Source: an uncultured Candidatus Altimarinota bacterium (GTDB lineage: Bacteria > Patescibacteriota > Gracilibacteria > BD1-5 > UBA2023). Taken from it: a stretch of DNA of 28,710 bases. The translations under genes were made by a program, and so were the position numbers. How positions within the stretch are numbered: position 1 is the stretch's first letter; every line of letters begins with the position of its first letter. Shown here piece by piece: positions 16,273 to 26,152 of the stretch. Location: contig CALHQS010000022.1 of NCBI GenBank assembly GCA_938036655.1, forward strand, positions 1 to 28,710. Direction: 5' to 3'. The notes beneath the pieces are model-generated. The model saw only the letters and a list, made by a program, of their open reading frames with translations, had not been told where the DNA came from and made no database searches.

Positions 16273-17492
16273 ATGAAAAAATTAGTTTTTTTAATGGTCA
16301 CCTTTTTGTTTGGTATGCAAAATACATATGCACAAGTGGATTTTCAAGATTTTCGCCAACAGGCAGAAAATTTTATTCAATCCGAATCAGAAAACCTTGC
16401 TTGGAAATGATTCTCCCCAATTATCACAAAAGAAACGCTTTTTTATTCTTCTGATGACACAAATCCGAGTTACATTGAATACAAAATTTCTTGTAGTGAT
16501 ACAAAAGATTGTGGTTGGATTATGCTTAATATAGATAACACTGATGCGCCTATACCAATTGCATCATTTGCATGAGATACAATGTCCGAAGCACTGAATC
16601 CAAGAAATGAAAAAGGTTTTAAATATTATTATTTCGGAATTTTTGATTATTTTGCTATAAATCAATCCAATAATAAGATTGCCATGATTTGACCAGATGG
16701 AAGTACCATAACTGAATCAATAAATAACTCATTGGAAACAAAAATCATCACCTCTAATAAGCCCTCAACGCACTCCTATGTAATAGATAGTTTTCAAGCA
16801 CTTCAAAAACAGGTAAAAGAAAATATAAACGAAAAAAAAATCATAAAAATTCTCAACTATTTTTACCCAGGAACAGCTCTTCTGCTCATTATATTCGTGA
16901 TAATCTTATTGACAGGCAGACATGTACGTCGTATACACCATGTTATCATCAATGACGAAGATAATATCCAGAATGAAAGGGGGCAACAGGATGCACACCA
17001 ACAGCGGTATCAATAATTCTATGATATTATGATCAATTTTCTCATCCTAATATCTTCTCATTTCGAGCTCCATCAACACTTAATTCCGATATTACTAACA
17101 TCCAAAAAGAACTATGAGAATTAATGGGAACTTTTCGTGATAATAAATGACAGTGATCTACATACATGAATAGAAATATGGACGGATGGAAATACCTAAA
17201 TGGAAGATATAGTTATACCTCTGATTATCATTCTTGGTGGAATTTAGTTGATAATATTCAGGATGAAATCAATGCAAAACGACCAGTAATGATTAGTATT
17301 GAACGATATATGAACAACGAACGACAATGACATGTCATTGTGGGTCATGGATATAAATGAAATGATATTTATGTAAATTTTGGATGGGGAAATCGAACGG
17401 CAAATACCACTCTTTCTACTAATGGAAATGACTTTACATCAAACCTATGGAATGGAAAAATTACACGAGTTGATAAAATTATTATCCATTAA
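16273..17492 (+). pseudogene. Secreted papain-like cysteine protease (C10-like), disrupted
   Basis: The 5' part (ATG 16273) encodes a signal peptide MKKLVFLMVTFLFGMQNTYA and a prodomain-like region. The 3' part, in another frame, carries the catalytic region: GATGCTPTAVSIILGYYD (nucleophile Cys, codon 16992-16994), then GHVIVGHGYKGNDIYVNFGW (catalytic His, Trp). The two frames can be joined at the run of nine A (16832-16840), where loss of one A would explain the shift. A second lesion is a TAA at 16962-16964 (HQGRR-stop-YPEGKG). UGA is Gly throughout (e.g. ILGYYD). Likely a decayed streptopain-like exported protease. Confidence 0.72.
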
Positions 17493-17518
17493 AAAAGGGC
17501 CATATACGGCTCTTTTTT
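17491..17518. terminator. Bidirectional terminator between protease locus and serS
   Basis: AAAAAAGGGCC pairs with GGCTCTTTTTT (one G-T pair), 6-nt loop, with poly-A and poly-T flanks. It lies at the stops of two convergent genes. Confidence 0.8.
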
Positions 17519-17522
17519 ATTT

Positions 17523-18821
17523 TTACAAAACTTCTTTTCCGCCCAAATATTTTTGCAAAACTTTTGGCACACGAATCGTTGCGTCAGCGTTCTGATAATT
17601 TTCTATAATCGCTACCAAAATTCGCCCACAAGCAAAAGCTGTCGCATCATTGGTGTGGACCAATTCGATACTTCCATCATTTCGTCGAACGCGCGTCTGT
17701 AAGCGACGAGACTGATAATCAGTCATATAATCAGCCGTGTGTGTTTCACGATATTTATTCTGACCAGGAAGCCACGCTTCAATATCAGAACCTTTTGCAT
17801 TCGGTTTTCCAATATCAAATGTACATTTTTGCAATTTTTGATATGGAATCTCGAGTTGTTGCATCATATATTCTTGGAGCGCCGAAAAAAATAAATGTTC
17901 GTCATGCGATTTTTCTGCAAGAGAAAAACTTTCCATTTCGAGTTTGTCAAATTGGTGCATTCGAATAATTCCCTCCATATCCTTTCCGTACGTTCCAGCC
18001 TCGCCACGGAAACTTGTTGCATAGCCAAGGTAACGAATCGGCATTACTTTTTCTTCAAAAATTTCACCAGCATGCATAGATCCAAGAACATGCTCAGCAC
18101 TTCCCTGTAACCACAAATCTTCACCTTCAATCTTGTATCGATCCTCACGCGGCTCAAGGCGATCCATTGCATCGTATGGTTCCGTCTTAATCATCAATGG
18201 AGGCAAAACTGGCGTAAATGGCGTTGGCAAAATATCAAGATTATTTTCGGCAATTACTTTTTTGAGAACTTCCTCATCACCAAGTGTATCCATCACCCAT
18301 TGCACAAGAGCCATCTGTAAGCGAACAAGTCCACCCTTGAGGTACGCAAATCGGGCACCAGCAATATTGGCAGCACGCTCCTTATCGATCCAATCGCGCA
18401 TTTTACCGATTTCTGCATGGTTTTTGATTTCAAAATCAAATTCTGGGATTTTCCCCCACTGCTTCACAACCTGATTTTCATCTTCTGTAAGACCAACTGG
18501 TGTATCATCCGTTGGAATGTTTGGAATTTTTTTATACAAAGCAAAAAATTCTTCCTCGATTTCTGCAAAAATTTTTTCTTCAGCCTGAATTTTTTCTTTC
18601 AAAGACTTTGCTTCTTCGAGCATCGCAGGCTCAGGTTTTCCCTTTCCCATCTGCGAAGAAATCCCATTACGACGGGCACGAAGTACATCGAGTGACTGCC
18701 CCAAACGCACACGTTCTTTATCCAAAAAAATCACGCGATCCAAATCTACATTCATTACTTTGTCATGAAGGGCTTTCGCGACGATTTCTGGATTATTTCG
18801 AAGAATTTTAATATCAATCAT
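17523..18821 (-). CDS. serS: Seryl-tRNA synthetase
   Basis: The 432-residue class II synthetase charges tRNA-Ser with serine. It has the N-terminal coiled-coil tRNA-binding arm (about 30-105). The catalytic core includes LQGSAEHVLGSMHAGE, motif 2 GYATSFRGEAGTYGKDMEG, and FDIGKPNAKGSDIEAW. Motif 3 is VHTNDATAFACGRILVA, then IIENYQ. Length and order match bacterial SerRS. It contains no UGA codon and carries the usual end VLQKYLGGKE. It is monocistronic and divergent from dnaX. Confidence 0.97.
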   Translation of the reverse strand: MIDIKILRNNPEIVAKALHDKVMNVDLDRVIFLDKERVRLGQSLDVLRARRNGISSQMGKGKPEPAMLEEAKSLKEKIQAEEKIFAEIEEEFFALYKKIPNIPTDDTPVGLTEDENQVVKQWGKIPEFDFEIKNHAEIGKMRDWIDKERAANIAGARFAYLKGGLVRLQMALVQWVMDTLGDEEVLKKVIAENNLDILPTPFTPVLPPLMIKTEPYDAMDRLEPREDRYKIEGEDLWLQGSAEHVLGSMHAGEIFEEKVMPIRYLGYATSFRGEAGTYGKDMEGIIRMHQFDKLEMESFSLAEKSHDEHLFFSALQEYMMQQLEIPYQKLQKCTFDIGKPNAKGSDIEAWLPGQNKYRETHTADYMTDYQSRRLQTRVRRNDGSIELVHTNDATAFACGRILVAIIENYQNADATIRVPKVLQKYLGGKEVL

Positions 18822-18844
18822 ATCACAAAATTAAGAATAATTTG

Positions 18845-18871
18845 ATTATACGAATTTTTCAAAAAATGCAA
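18845..18871 (-). promoter_or_regulatory. serS promoter
   Basis: Minus strand TTGCAT (18871-18866), a 15-nt spacer and TATAAT (18850-18845), 24 nt before the serS ATG. Confidence 0.55.
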
Positions 18872-18877
18872 TATTCT

Positions 18878-18907
18878 TGGTTGCTATTTTCCGATTTTTC
18901 GTATAAT
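18878..18907 (+). promoter_or_regulatory. dnaX operon promoter
   Basis: TTGGTT (18878-18883), an 18-nt spacer and a perfect TATAAT (18902-18907). The predicted start is about 15 nt before the dnaX ATG at 18929, back to back with the serS promoter. Confidence 0.65.
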
Positions 18908-18928
18908 ATGGGAAATTATTTAAAATTT

Positions 18929-20431
18929 ATGTCACTTTATACAAAATATCGACCGAAAGATTGGGATTCGGTCGTTGGACAAGATTTTATCGTAAAAATT
19001 TTGCGAAGTAGTCTGAAAAATGGAAATACTGGGCATGCGTATATTTTGACGGGGTCGCGCGGAACTGGAAAAACGACGAGTGCGCGAATTCTGGCAAAAA
19101 GCTTCAATTGTCTTGATTTGCAAGATGGTAATCCGTGCAATGCTTGTGAAAATTGTCAAGCATTTGAAAATGGCACAATGATCGATATTATTGAAATTGA
19201 TGGTGCGAGTAATGCACTCGTGGACGATATCCGAGCAATGATTGATGAGGCAAAATTTTTGCCAACTTTTGGAAAATTTAAAGTATATATTATTGACGAG
19301 GTGCATATGCTCGGAAAAAGTGCCTTTAATGCACTTCTCAAGACACTTGAAGAACCACCAGAACATGTCAAATTTATTTTAGCAACAACGGAAATTGACA
19401 AAGTTCCCGAGACGATTCGTTCGCGTGCGCAGCGATTTGATTTTCAAAAAATTTCCGAAAAAAATATCATTGATCGCCTCAATTTTGTGATTGATGCAGA
19501 AAAAATCACTGCGGATCCCGGTGCCATCGAGCTGATTGCGAAACTTTCACGCGGTGGAATGCGCGACGCTCTGACACTTTTGGAGCAATTTTCTGTTGAC
19601 AAAAATCTTTCATTGGAATTTTTACAGAATACTTTTTCGATGATTGATGATGATTTTATGGACGAAATTATCGAGATTTTAGCGAGCAAAAATGATGAAA
19701 AATTTGCAGAAATGATCGAAAAAATCAAAACGCAACACATTCGTAGCGAGAATTTTTTCGAGCAAATCATTTTACGTTTGCGAGATAAAATGGTGGAAAA
19801 TTTGGGAAATGAAAAATTTGGAATATACAACGCGATTTTTGAAATTTTTCGAAAATCATATCCGTCGATTGGATATTTTGCTGACAATTTTTTGGTGATT
19901 GAGATGACACTTATGCAAGCCATAAACGCTGGAAATTTTTCTCAAAATTTCGTGCAAAATGTCAACGAAAAACCGCAATTTATAGTGCCACAAAAAAATA
20001 TTGAACCAAAAAACAAATCCGAAATAATAGCAGACTCCAAACCAATTATCAATCAAGTTCCAGAGAAAATCGGACCAAATCCCGAAAATAAAGCTGAGGA
20101 AAAAACTGAAATTATTTCCGAAAATATCGAACCAAAAGTAGAAAAAATTCAGGCAACAACAAAAACGGCAGACTTTTCATTTCGAAGACTCTTAACAGAA
20201 CTCAAGGACGAGGATCCTGTTGTGCTTGCAACCATAAAGAATGCGAGTTTTAAGCAGGACGGAGATACTCTCGAATTATCTTTTTGAAACAAGTGGACGG
20301 CTGATAAAATGCAAGAAAACCGATACCAATCACCTGTAATCGCTGTTCTCAATAAAATTTTTTGATGAGAATGGAAATTGAAAATTTCTCACAAACCGCA
20401 AAATAATACATATTTTGACGATGTATTTTAA
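18929..20431 (+). CDS. dnaX: DNA polymerase III subunit gamma/tau
   Basis: The 500-residue clamp-loader ATPase begins at MSLYTKYRPKDWDSVVGQ, the standard DnaX start. An upstream in-frame extension to 18842 is rejected because the -10 box lies inside it. Motifs are Walker A GSRGTGKTTSARIL, a zinc finger with four Cys (FNC, then NPCNACENC), Walker B VYIIDEVHML, sensor 1 FILATTE, and the SRAQRFDF/SRGGMRDAL sensor 2 region. A Lys/Glu/Pro-rich linker (about 355-430) precedes the C-terminal domain. A TGA at 20285 and a pair at 20362-20367 (KIFGGEW) are Gly; the true TAA is at 20429. The AI-2E-type gene starts 8 nt later. Confidence 0.95.
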
Positions 20432-20439
20432 TTTTTTCT

Positions 20440-21615
20440 ATGAAACACCTTTTACCACTCATTTTTTCGCAGGCATTTTTTAAAAAAATTTTTGCCATTG
20501 TCTGCCTCATCACACTTTTTTATGTGTTTCGAGGATTTCTCGGACTTTTTCTGATTACTTTCATTTTTGCGTATTTATCGCTTGAAGTAGCGGAATTTTT
20601 ACGAGCCAAAATTATTTTTCAAAAGGAAAAAAATCCAAATAAATTTTGGAAGTTTTTCGAAAAATATCTTTCGACCAATATTTTGGTGACAATTATTTAT
20701 ATTCTTTTTATTTTGATGGTGATTTGGCTTTTTGCGAGCATTTTGCCACAAATTATCAAAGAAATTGAAATTTTTATCAAAAAAATCCCAGAAATGACGC
20801 GACAAATGGAGGGGCTTTTACAAAGCTTTGAAAATACAAGCGGGATTCATTTGTGAAGCCAAAATCTCATCAATGATTTGACAAAAAAATTTGATTTTCA
20901 AACGACTGGACAAGAATTGCTCAAATATTTGCAAAATACGAGCGGCGCTTTATTACAATTTTTTCTCGGAATCGTAATGAGTTACATTTTTGTACTTGAT
21001 CGCAATGATGTGTTTGGGTTTTTCGCACGAATGAAGCGTGGAAATTTTGCGTTTTTGTATCACGAATTCAAATATTTTGGCGAAAAAATCGTTAATAGTT
21101 TTGGGAAAGTTTTTAAAGCACAAGGAATTATTGCCTTTGTAAATGCGATTTTAACAACGATTGGACTTCTGGTGATTGGATTTTTATTTCCGGCGGGACA
21201 TTTTCCATTTATTTTCACACTTTCCCTGATTGTATTTATTTTTGGATTTATTCCCGTTTTTGGAACGTTTTTGTCAGGGTTGCCGATTGTGATTATTGGC
21301 TACGGAATTGAGGGCGGTGGGATTCAAATTGTTATGGCGATTATCGTGATGATTTGTATTATTCACGCGATTGAGGCGTATATTTTGAATCCAAAAATTG
21401 TGTCATCATATATGCATTTTCCGGTATTTATCACATTTGCAACGCTCATTGTAGCAGAACATATGTTCGGAATGATTGGACTACTCATCGGTGTGCCAAT
21501 TCTCGCGATTATTATTTCCGTTGGATCTGATCTCAATAATTACATTTCTCGTCTCAAAAAAGAATATTATGCCTCAAAAAAATCTTGCGAATGTCAGCCA
21601 ATTTCTGAAAAATAA
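20440..21615 (+). CDS. AI-2E family membrane transporter
   Basis: The 391-residue polytopic protein has two N-terminal TM helices (FAIVCLITLFYVFRGFLGLF), a third near 80-105, and a hydrophilic helical loop. A C-terminal block holds the family core: FGFIPVFGTFLSGLPI and IEAYILNPKIV. This is the PF01594 pattern (YdiK/PerM/TqsA); members are permeases or Na+/H+ exchangers with diverse substrates, so no substrate is claimed. One TGA (20854-20856) is Gly in IHLGSQNLIND and removes an apparent split. It overlaps miaA by 47 nt, implying tight coupling in the dnaX operon. Confidence 0.88.
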
Positions 21616-22531
21616 TGAAAGCGGAATTATTGTAATTTATGGGCCGACCGGATCAGGAAAAACCAGTTTTTCCCTTGAAATAGCAAAAATTGTGCAAAAT
21701 CTTAATTTTTTTCCAGTTATTATTTCAGCAGATTCTCGCCAGATTTATCAAGAAATGAATATTGGAACTGGAAAAATTTTACCGAATGAAATGGAAAATA
21801 TTACCCATCTTGGACTTGATATAATGTCTCCAACAGAAAAATTTAGTGTTGTAGAATTTAAAAAAAATATAGAAAATTCAGATCTTTGGAAAAAATTCTT
21901 AGAAAAACGGACAATTATCGATTGAAATTTGCACAAAAAAATAGTTCCTATTATTTGTTGAGGAACTGGACTCTACATTGATAGCCTCATTTTTGAGCGC
22001 AATTATTTGGGTGAAGCGCCAAATCAAGAACGACGGAATGAGCTCGAAAAATTCCGAATAAAACATGGTAACGAGGCTTTGTGGCAAAAATTGCACGAAC
22101 TCGACCCTCACTATGCAAGCGAACTTCATCCAAATAATCACACCTACATCATTCGTGCAATTGAAATCATCGAATCAACAGGTATTTCTAAACAGCAATC
22201 TTTCGAGAATACTCCCACACTCCGATTCCCAACACTGTTTCTGACACTATATTTAGACAGTATTGAAAATCGAAAAAAATTATACGAAAATATCAATCTT
22301 CGAATTGAAAAAATGTTTGCTGGCTGACTGGTTGATGAAGTGAAAAATCTAGCAAAAAAATATGGAGACGATTGTGAGTGACTCAAGACGATTTGATATG
22401 TTGAAATTATGGATTATTTTGCTGGGAAGATTTCCGAAACAGAGGCCAAAACCCTCATTGCACAGCACAATCGCAATTACGCCAAACGGCAAATCACTTG
22501 GAATCGAAAAAAATATGACCCATTTTTATAA
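21569..22531 (+). CDS. miaA: tRNA dimethylallyltransferase
   Basis: The 320-residue enzyme adds a dimethylallyl group to A37 of tRNAs reading UNN codons. P-loop IYGPTGSGKT (about 23-32), SADSRQIYQEMNIGTGK, IICGGTGLYIDSL, the HTYIIRAIEII region and the C-terminal HNRNYAKRQITW are all present. TGA codons encode Gly at invariant sites: the first Gly of GGTGLY, AGGLVDEV, and both Gly of EGLKTIGYVE. The ATG is inside the preceding gene. TAA at 22529-22531 abuts a terminator. Confidence 0.96.
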
Positions 22532-22552
22532 AACCCCAAATTGGGGATTTTA
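22530..22552. terminator. Bidirectional terminator between miaA and tsaC
   Basis: AAAACCCC / GGGG(A)TTTT hairpin with a 5-nt loop and T/A-rich flanks, at the stops of convergent genes. Confidence 0.75.
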
Positions 22553-22554
22553 TT

Positions 22555-23070
22555 TTATTCATAATTTTTCCGGACAAAAATAAGCTCATTATTTTCTCAA
22601 AAAGAAAAAATATTTGACGGTTTTGCATTACAAATTCCGCCATCAAAGCCATTAATTTCAGGAAAAATATTTCGTGCTTCAGAAAAGCTCATAGTTTCAG
22701 GTTGTCAAGAAATATTCGCCGATGTTAAAAATAATGGAAAATTCAAATTTTCTAAAATTTCCTTTTTCAGGCATTTTTCTCAAATTCGAACAGATATAAA
22801 ATTATAATTGTCTGTTTTTAAAAATTCTGGAAATTGATATGAAGGATTTCTTGGGAGAATTGCGGAAAATGGAAAAGGATATTTTTGAAGTATTTCAATC
22901 TGACGAGGTGTTACAATTGCTATTTGCATGAGCACATCAAAATCCCTCACTACAATTGCAAGCCTTTTGGCACTTTCTCGTCACTTGAGAACATAAATCT
23001 CATCAAAATCAGCTTTAGTAAGCTCGCCAGCAAGTCAATAGCACGTATCGGTTGGAATAATTTTTATCAT
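22555..23070 (-). CDS. tsaC: L-threonylcarbamoyladenylate synthase
   Basis: The 171-residue YrdC/Sua5 domain makes threonylcarbamoyl-AMP from Thr, bicarbonate and ATP for the t6A37 modification of tRNAs. Seen are IIPTDTCYGLAGE, LKGRESAKRLAIVV, FPFSAILPRNPS, SVRIG and LFLTSANISGQP. It is somewhat short but complete. Five TGAs are Gly (CYG, LKG, RIG, NISG, SFG), which is why standard calling misses the gene altogether. It starts 3 nt after the korB stop, so it is the last gene of the korA-korB-tsaC run. Together with miaA it makes this locus rich in tRNA A37 modification. Confidence 0.92.
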
Positions 23071-23073
23071 ATT

Positions 23074-23691
23074 TTATTGTTCAGCCTGGGCCCAGCGACG
23101 GAAACTTGGACAATCTTGATCCACATCAACCAGTGCAAAACCAGGGTGCAAAATTGCCTCCTTGATAATCTCTTTAAGTTCATTAAATTTTCGCGACTGC
23201 GCACGCTTAGCAAAAGTGCAGCCCGCATTTTTTGCCAATGCAATCGGGTCAATAGGAGTCTGATAATTTCCGTCGGGCGTCGTTTTTGTTATAATACCAA
23301 GCGGCGTGGTTGGGCTTGCTTGCCCAGTTGTAAGGGCATAATTTTCGTTATTAAAAACAATATATGTAATATTAAGATTTCGACGACAAGCATGAATAAA
23401 ATGCCCCATTCCAATACCATAACCATCACCATCTCATCCTACAGCAAGTACTGTAAGTTCAGGTTTTGCAATTTTTATGCCAGTAGCAAATGGGAGTGTG
23501 CGACCATGAAGAGTTTCTGCAGCATAACCATCGATATATTGGCTTGCCTTTCCACTACAACCGACTCATGATACCACAACGCGTTGATGTGATGCGATTT
23601 GAAGGTCCTTAAAAGCATTTTTTATTGCCATAATAATCAATGTATCTCAGCAACCCGGACACCACTGAATATTAGTTAATCATTTTCGCAT
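23074..23691 (-). CDS. korB: 2-oxoacid:ferredoxin oxidoreductase, beta (TPP) subunit
   Basis: The 205-residue subunit binds thiamine diphosphate and an Fe-S cluster and oxidises a 2-oxoacid with transfer of electrons to ferredoxin. Motifs are IQWCPGCGDTLII near the N terminus, SGVCGSGKASQYIDGY, the TPP/Mg loop GGDGDGYGIGMGH, and VFNNENYALTTGQASPTT. It ends soon after FALVDVDQDCPSF, so it lacks the roughly 70-residue C-terminal part of typical KorB (about 280). TGA codons are Gly in NTLGKR-type positions including CGD and GGDG. The ATG at 23691 is chosen because it directly precedes the WCPGCG segment. Pyruvate or 2-oxoglutarate specificity cannot be told. Confidence 0.9.
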
Positions 23692-23706
23692 AAATAGAGT
23701 TTAATA

Positions 23707-23759
23707 TTTAATTTTTGTACAAATATTTAATTTTTGTACAAATATTGAACTATAATTGT
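23707..23759. promoter_or_regulatory. Tandem palindromic operator-like repeat upstream of korB
   Basis: Two perfect 19-bp tandem copies (23707-23725, 23726-23744), each holding TTTGTACAAA, followed by ATATTGAACTATAATTG. The right part matches 75-100 (upstream of glutaredoxin) with one mismatch. It fills the korA-korB gap. Confidence 0.6.
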
Positions 23760-23765
23760 ACATTT

Positions 23766-25442
23766 TTATAATAATTCCTGAAAATCCTCATAATAAAATG
23801 GAAGCAAATTATACTTTCGTTTATGTGAGATTTTTGTGTGAGACAAATATCGAAGTCACATTTTTTCTGTAAGCAACGTCTCAAGCTGTCCTGAAAAATT
23901 ATTTTCTACAAAAACCACCTCATCACATTTTTTAATTTCTGATAGCAACTTTTGGTCAATAGGAGAAAGAAATTTAACAACAATAAGCCCCCAATCAGGA
24001 TTATTTTTTACAAAATATTCAGCTGTATAACGAGTAAAACTCAGTGTAATGATTTTCTTTTTTGCTGTTGGATTAATTATCTCAAAACCTTCAATTCTCT
24101 CTTTTTCGAACAAATATTGAATCTTTTTTGCTCGTTTTTCAGTAATTTGCATTTTCATTTCTGGGTTTTCTGAAGTTTCCCCATATTCATCATGCTCATA
24201 ACTAGTTGCAATAAAATCACCATTTTCAGTACCAACACTCACATACGGGGAGACTCCATCGTCAGTCAATTGATAGCGAGCATAATCAGCTGTTGGATTT
24301 TCTAATAATTTTCCACGATCAATCTCGGCCGCACGAAGTTCTCCGATAGTTGCCTTCCCTTCAGAAAATTGCTTATCCGTCAGTAAAATCACGGTTGTTT
24401 GATATTTTTGTGATAAATTCAGTGATTGCCCCGCCATAAAATACCCCTCTTCCAGTGTAGATGGCACCATCACAATATTTTCAATATCACCAAAAGTTGG
24501 GCGAGTAGCATATAAAATCTCACCCTGCTCATGAAAGGTTGGCGCCCCAGTACTTGGACCAGCACGTTGCGACAAGACAGCTACAATGGGAATCTCAGCT
24601 TGTGCAGCAAAACTCAGCGCCTCAGTCATAAGAGCAAAACCACCTCCAGAAGTCCCCACCATAGAACGAGCCCCAGTAAAAGACGCTCAAAGCGCCGCAT
24701 TAATAACAGCAATTTCATCTTCAGCTTGCAAATATGGTACTTTTTTGGAGTCAATAATTTCCGTTAAAATCGAACTCGCAGGCGTCATTGGGTATGCGGA
24801 ATAAAATTCCAAACCACTCGCAATAGCACCATATGCAATCACTCGATTTCCGTAGGAGAGTTTTTTTGGCTCAGAATTCTCAGGCAAATCAGGTAACAAA
24901 TCAGACTGAAAATTTCTTCCAAAGTCAGCAAAATCCTTCAAAATTTTCACATTTTTTTCTACAGTTTCGGTTCATTTTTTCAAAAAAATCTTTCGAATAA
25001 TTGGCTCAAAAATTTTCGTATCAACTCATAAAATCCCACACAAAACACCCACAAGATAGGTGTTTTCGTATTTGTCGTTAATTTCTGGAGCAATAATTGT
25101 ATATTTATCCTGAATATCGGGCTCCATTTTTTGAAGTGCTGTAAGCGTTTTTTGACTCACAATAATCATTCCACGTTCAGAAATATCCACCAAATTTGGT
25201 ATCACATTTTTGCCATCAAGTCCAATCAAGATATCAATTTTTCTCATTATATAAGGCAAATCACTACAAATATTAACATCATAAAAATTCAGTCCACCTT
25301 TAATGATTGACTGATACTCGCTGTCGGTTATAATGTTGTAGCCAAGCGCCGAAAAAGCGTTCGCGACAATATCCATCACCGAATTCATACCAAGCCCTGC
25401 AGGCCCAGCAATTCGTATTCCAATTCTATCTTTTTTTTGCAT
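23766..25442 (-). CDS. korA: 2-oxoacid:ferredoxin oxidoreductase, fused gamma-alpha subunit
   Basis: The 558-residue partner of KorB. The N-terminal gamma domain (about 1-180) starts IGIRIAGPAGLGMNSV and contains SIIKGGLNFYDV. The alpha domain follows with FYSAYPMTPASSI, LQAEDEIAVINAALGASFTG, MVGTSGGGFALMTEAL, AGPSTGAPTFHEQG and the C-terminal VFVENNFSGQ. TGAs at 25026, 24972, 24687 and 23856 are Gly; 24687 is the conserved Gly of ALGASFTGARSM. Translation probably starts at ATG 25442, since TATAAT lies only 6 nt upstream, which would make a leaderless mRNA. This gamma-alpha fusion is common in KorA of bacteria. Confidence 0.93.
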
Positions 25443-25448
25443 TTTTGT

Positions 25449-25454
25449 ATTATA
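25449..25454 (-). promoter_or_regulatory. korA -10 box, possible leaderless start
   Basis: TATAAT on the minus strand ends 6 nt before the ATG, the usual distance to a transcription start. The -35 region is weak. Confidence 0.45.
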
Positions 25455-25495
25455 ATGAAAAAAATCAGATAGTAAATAGGTATTTTGATTTATTT

Positions 25496-25521
25496 TTGAC
25501 AATTTTATTTTTTGATATACT
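25496..25521 (+). promoter_or_regulatory. Candidate promoter of the DUF924 pseudogene
   Basis: Perfect TTGACA (25496-25501) and TATACT (25516-25521) with a short 14-nt spacer; TACTAT at 25518 gives 16. The ATG is at 25542. Confidence 0.45.
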
Positions 25522-25541
25522 ATTTATTTTTTAGAAAAATT

Positions 25542-26081
25542 ATGATGCCACAAGATATTCTGGATTTTTAGTTTTCAGAAGAAACAAAGCCATATTGGTT
25601 CGCAAAAAGTGACAAATTTGACAACAAAATTCGAGAAAAATTTTTCACAACCTGACAAGAAGCTGCAGCGTGAGAATTATTCGCATGGCGCAAGACGCTT
25701 GAGGGACGATTGGCTGAAATTATCGTGCTAGATCAATTTTCACGCAATCTGCATAGAAATAGCTCTCTCGCATTTTCACAAGATTCGATGGCAGTTGTGT
25801 TCTCACAAGAAATGTATCAATAAGATAATTTTTCGGAATTATCAGAAAATCAGCGAAAATTCGCACTCATGCCATTGATGCACAGGGAAAGCAGAAAAAT
25901 TCACGAATGAGCGATGGAATTATTCAAAAAATATACAGATTCAATCACTATAGAATTTGAAGCAAGACACAAAGCCATTATTGATTGATTTGGTCGATAT
26001 CCATATAGAAATACAATATTGAATCGTACTAGCACCCTGGAAGAAATTGATTTTCTCAAAGATCCAAATTCTTCATTTTAA
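25542..26081 (+). pseudogene. DUF924 family gene with two in-frame stops
   Basis: The single 179-codon frame fits DUF924 (COG3803): QDILDF-stop-FSEE, WFAKSDKFDNKIREKF, AGELFAW, LAEIIVLDQFSRNLHR, FALMPLMH and FGRYPYRN. TGAs are Gly at expected sites (AAAGELFAW, IHEGAMEL, IDGFGRYP). Two true stops break it. TAG at 25569-25571 replaces the Trp of the family signature LDFWFG (TGG to TAG). TAA at 25821-25823 falls after QEMYQ. There is no frameshift, so inactivation is probably recent. The family's biochemical role is not established. Confidence 0.85.
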
Positions 26082-26104
26082 AAAATCCTCATATGAGGAT
26101 TTTT
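26081..26104. terminator. Bidirectional terminator between DUF924 locus and murC
   Basis: Perfect 10-bp stem AAAAATCCTC / GAGGATTTTT with ATAT loop, starting at the DUF924 stop codon. Confidence 0.85.
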
Positions 26105-26152
26105 CTGAAAATTTTTATTTTCGAGCAATTATCAATAAATAATTATACTAAT

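Noticed and set aside
17380..17595. Plus-strand ORF at the end of the protease locus
   Set aside because: Out of frame with the protease catalytic region, and it crosses the terminator into serS antisense.
18842..18928. N-terminal extension of DnaX by 29 codons
   Set aside because: The extension contains the promoter -35/-10, and the family start is at MSLYTKYRP.
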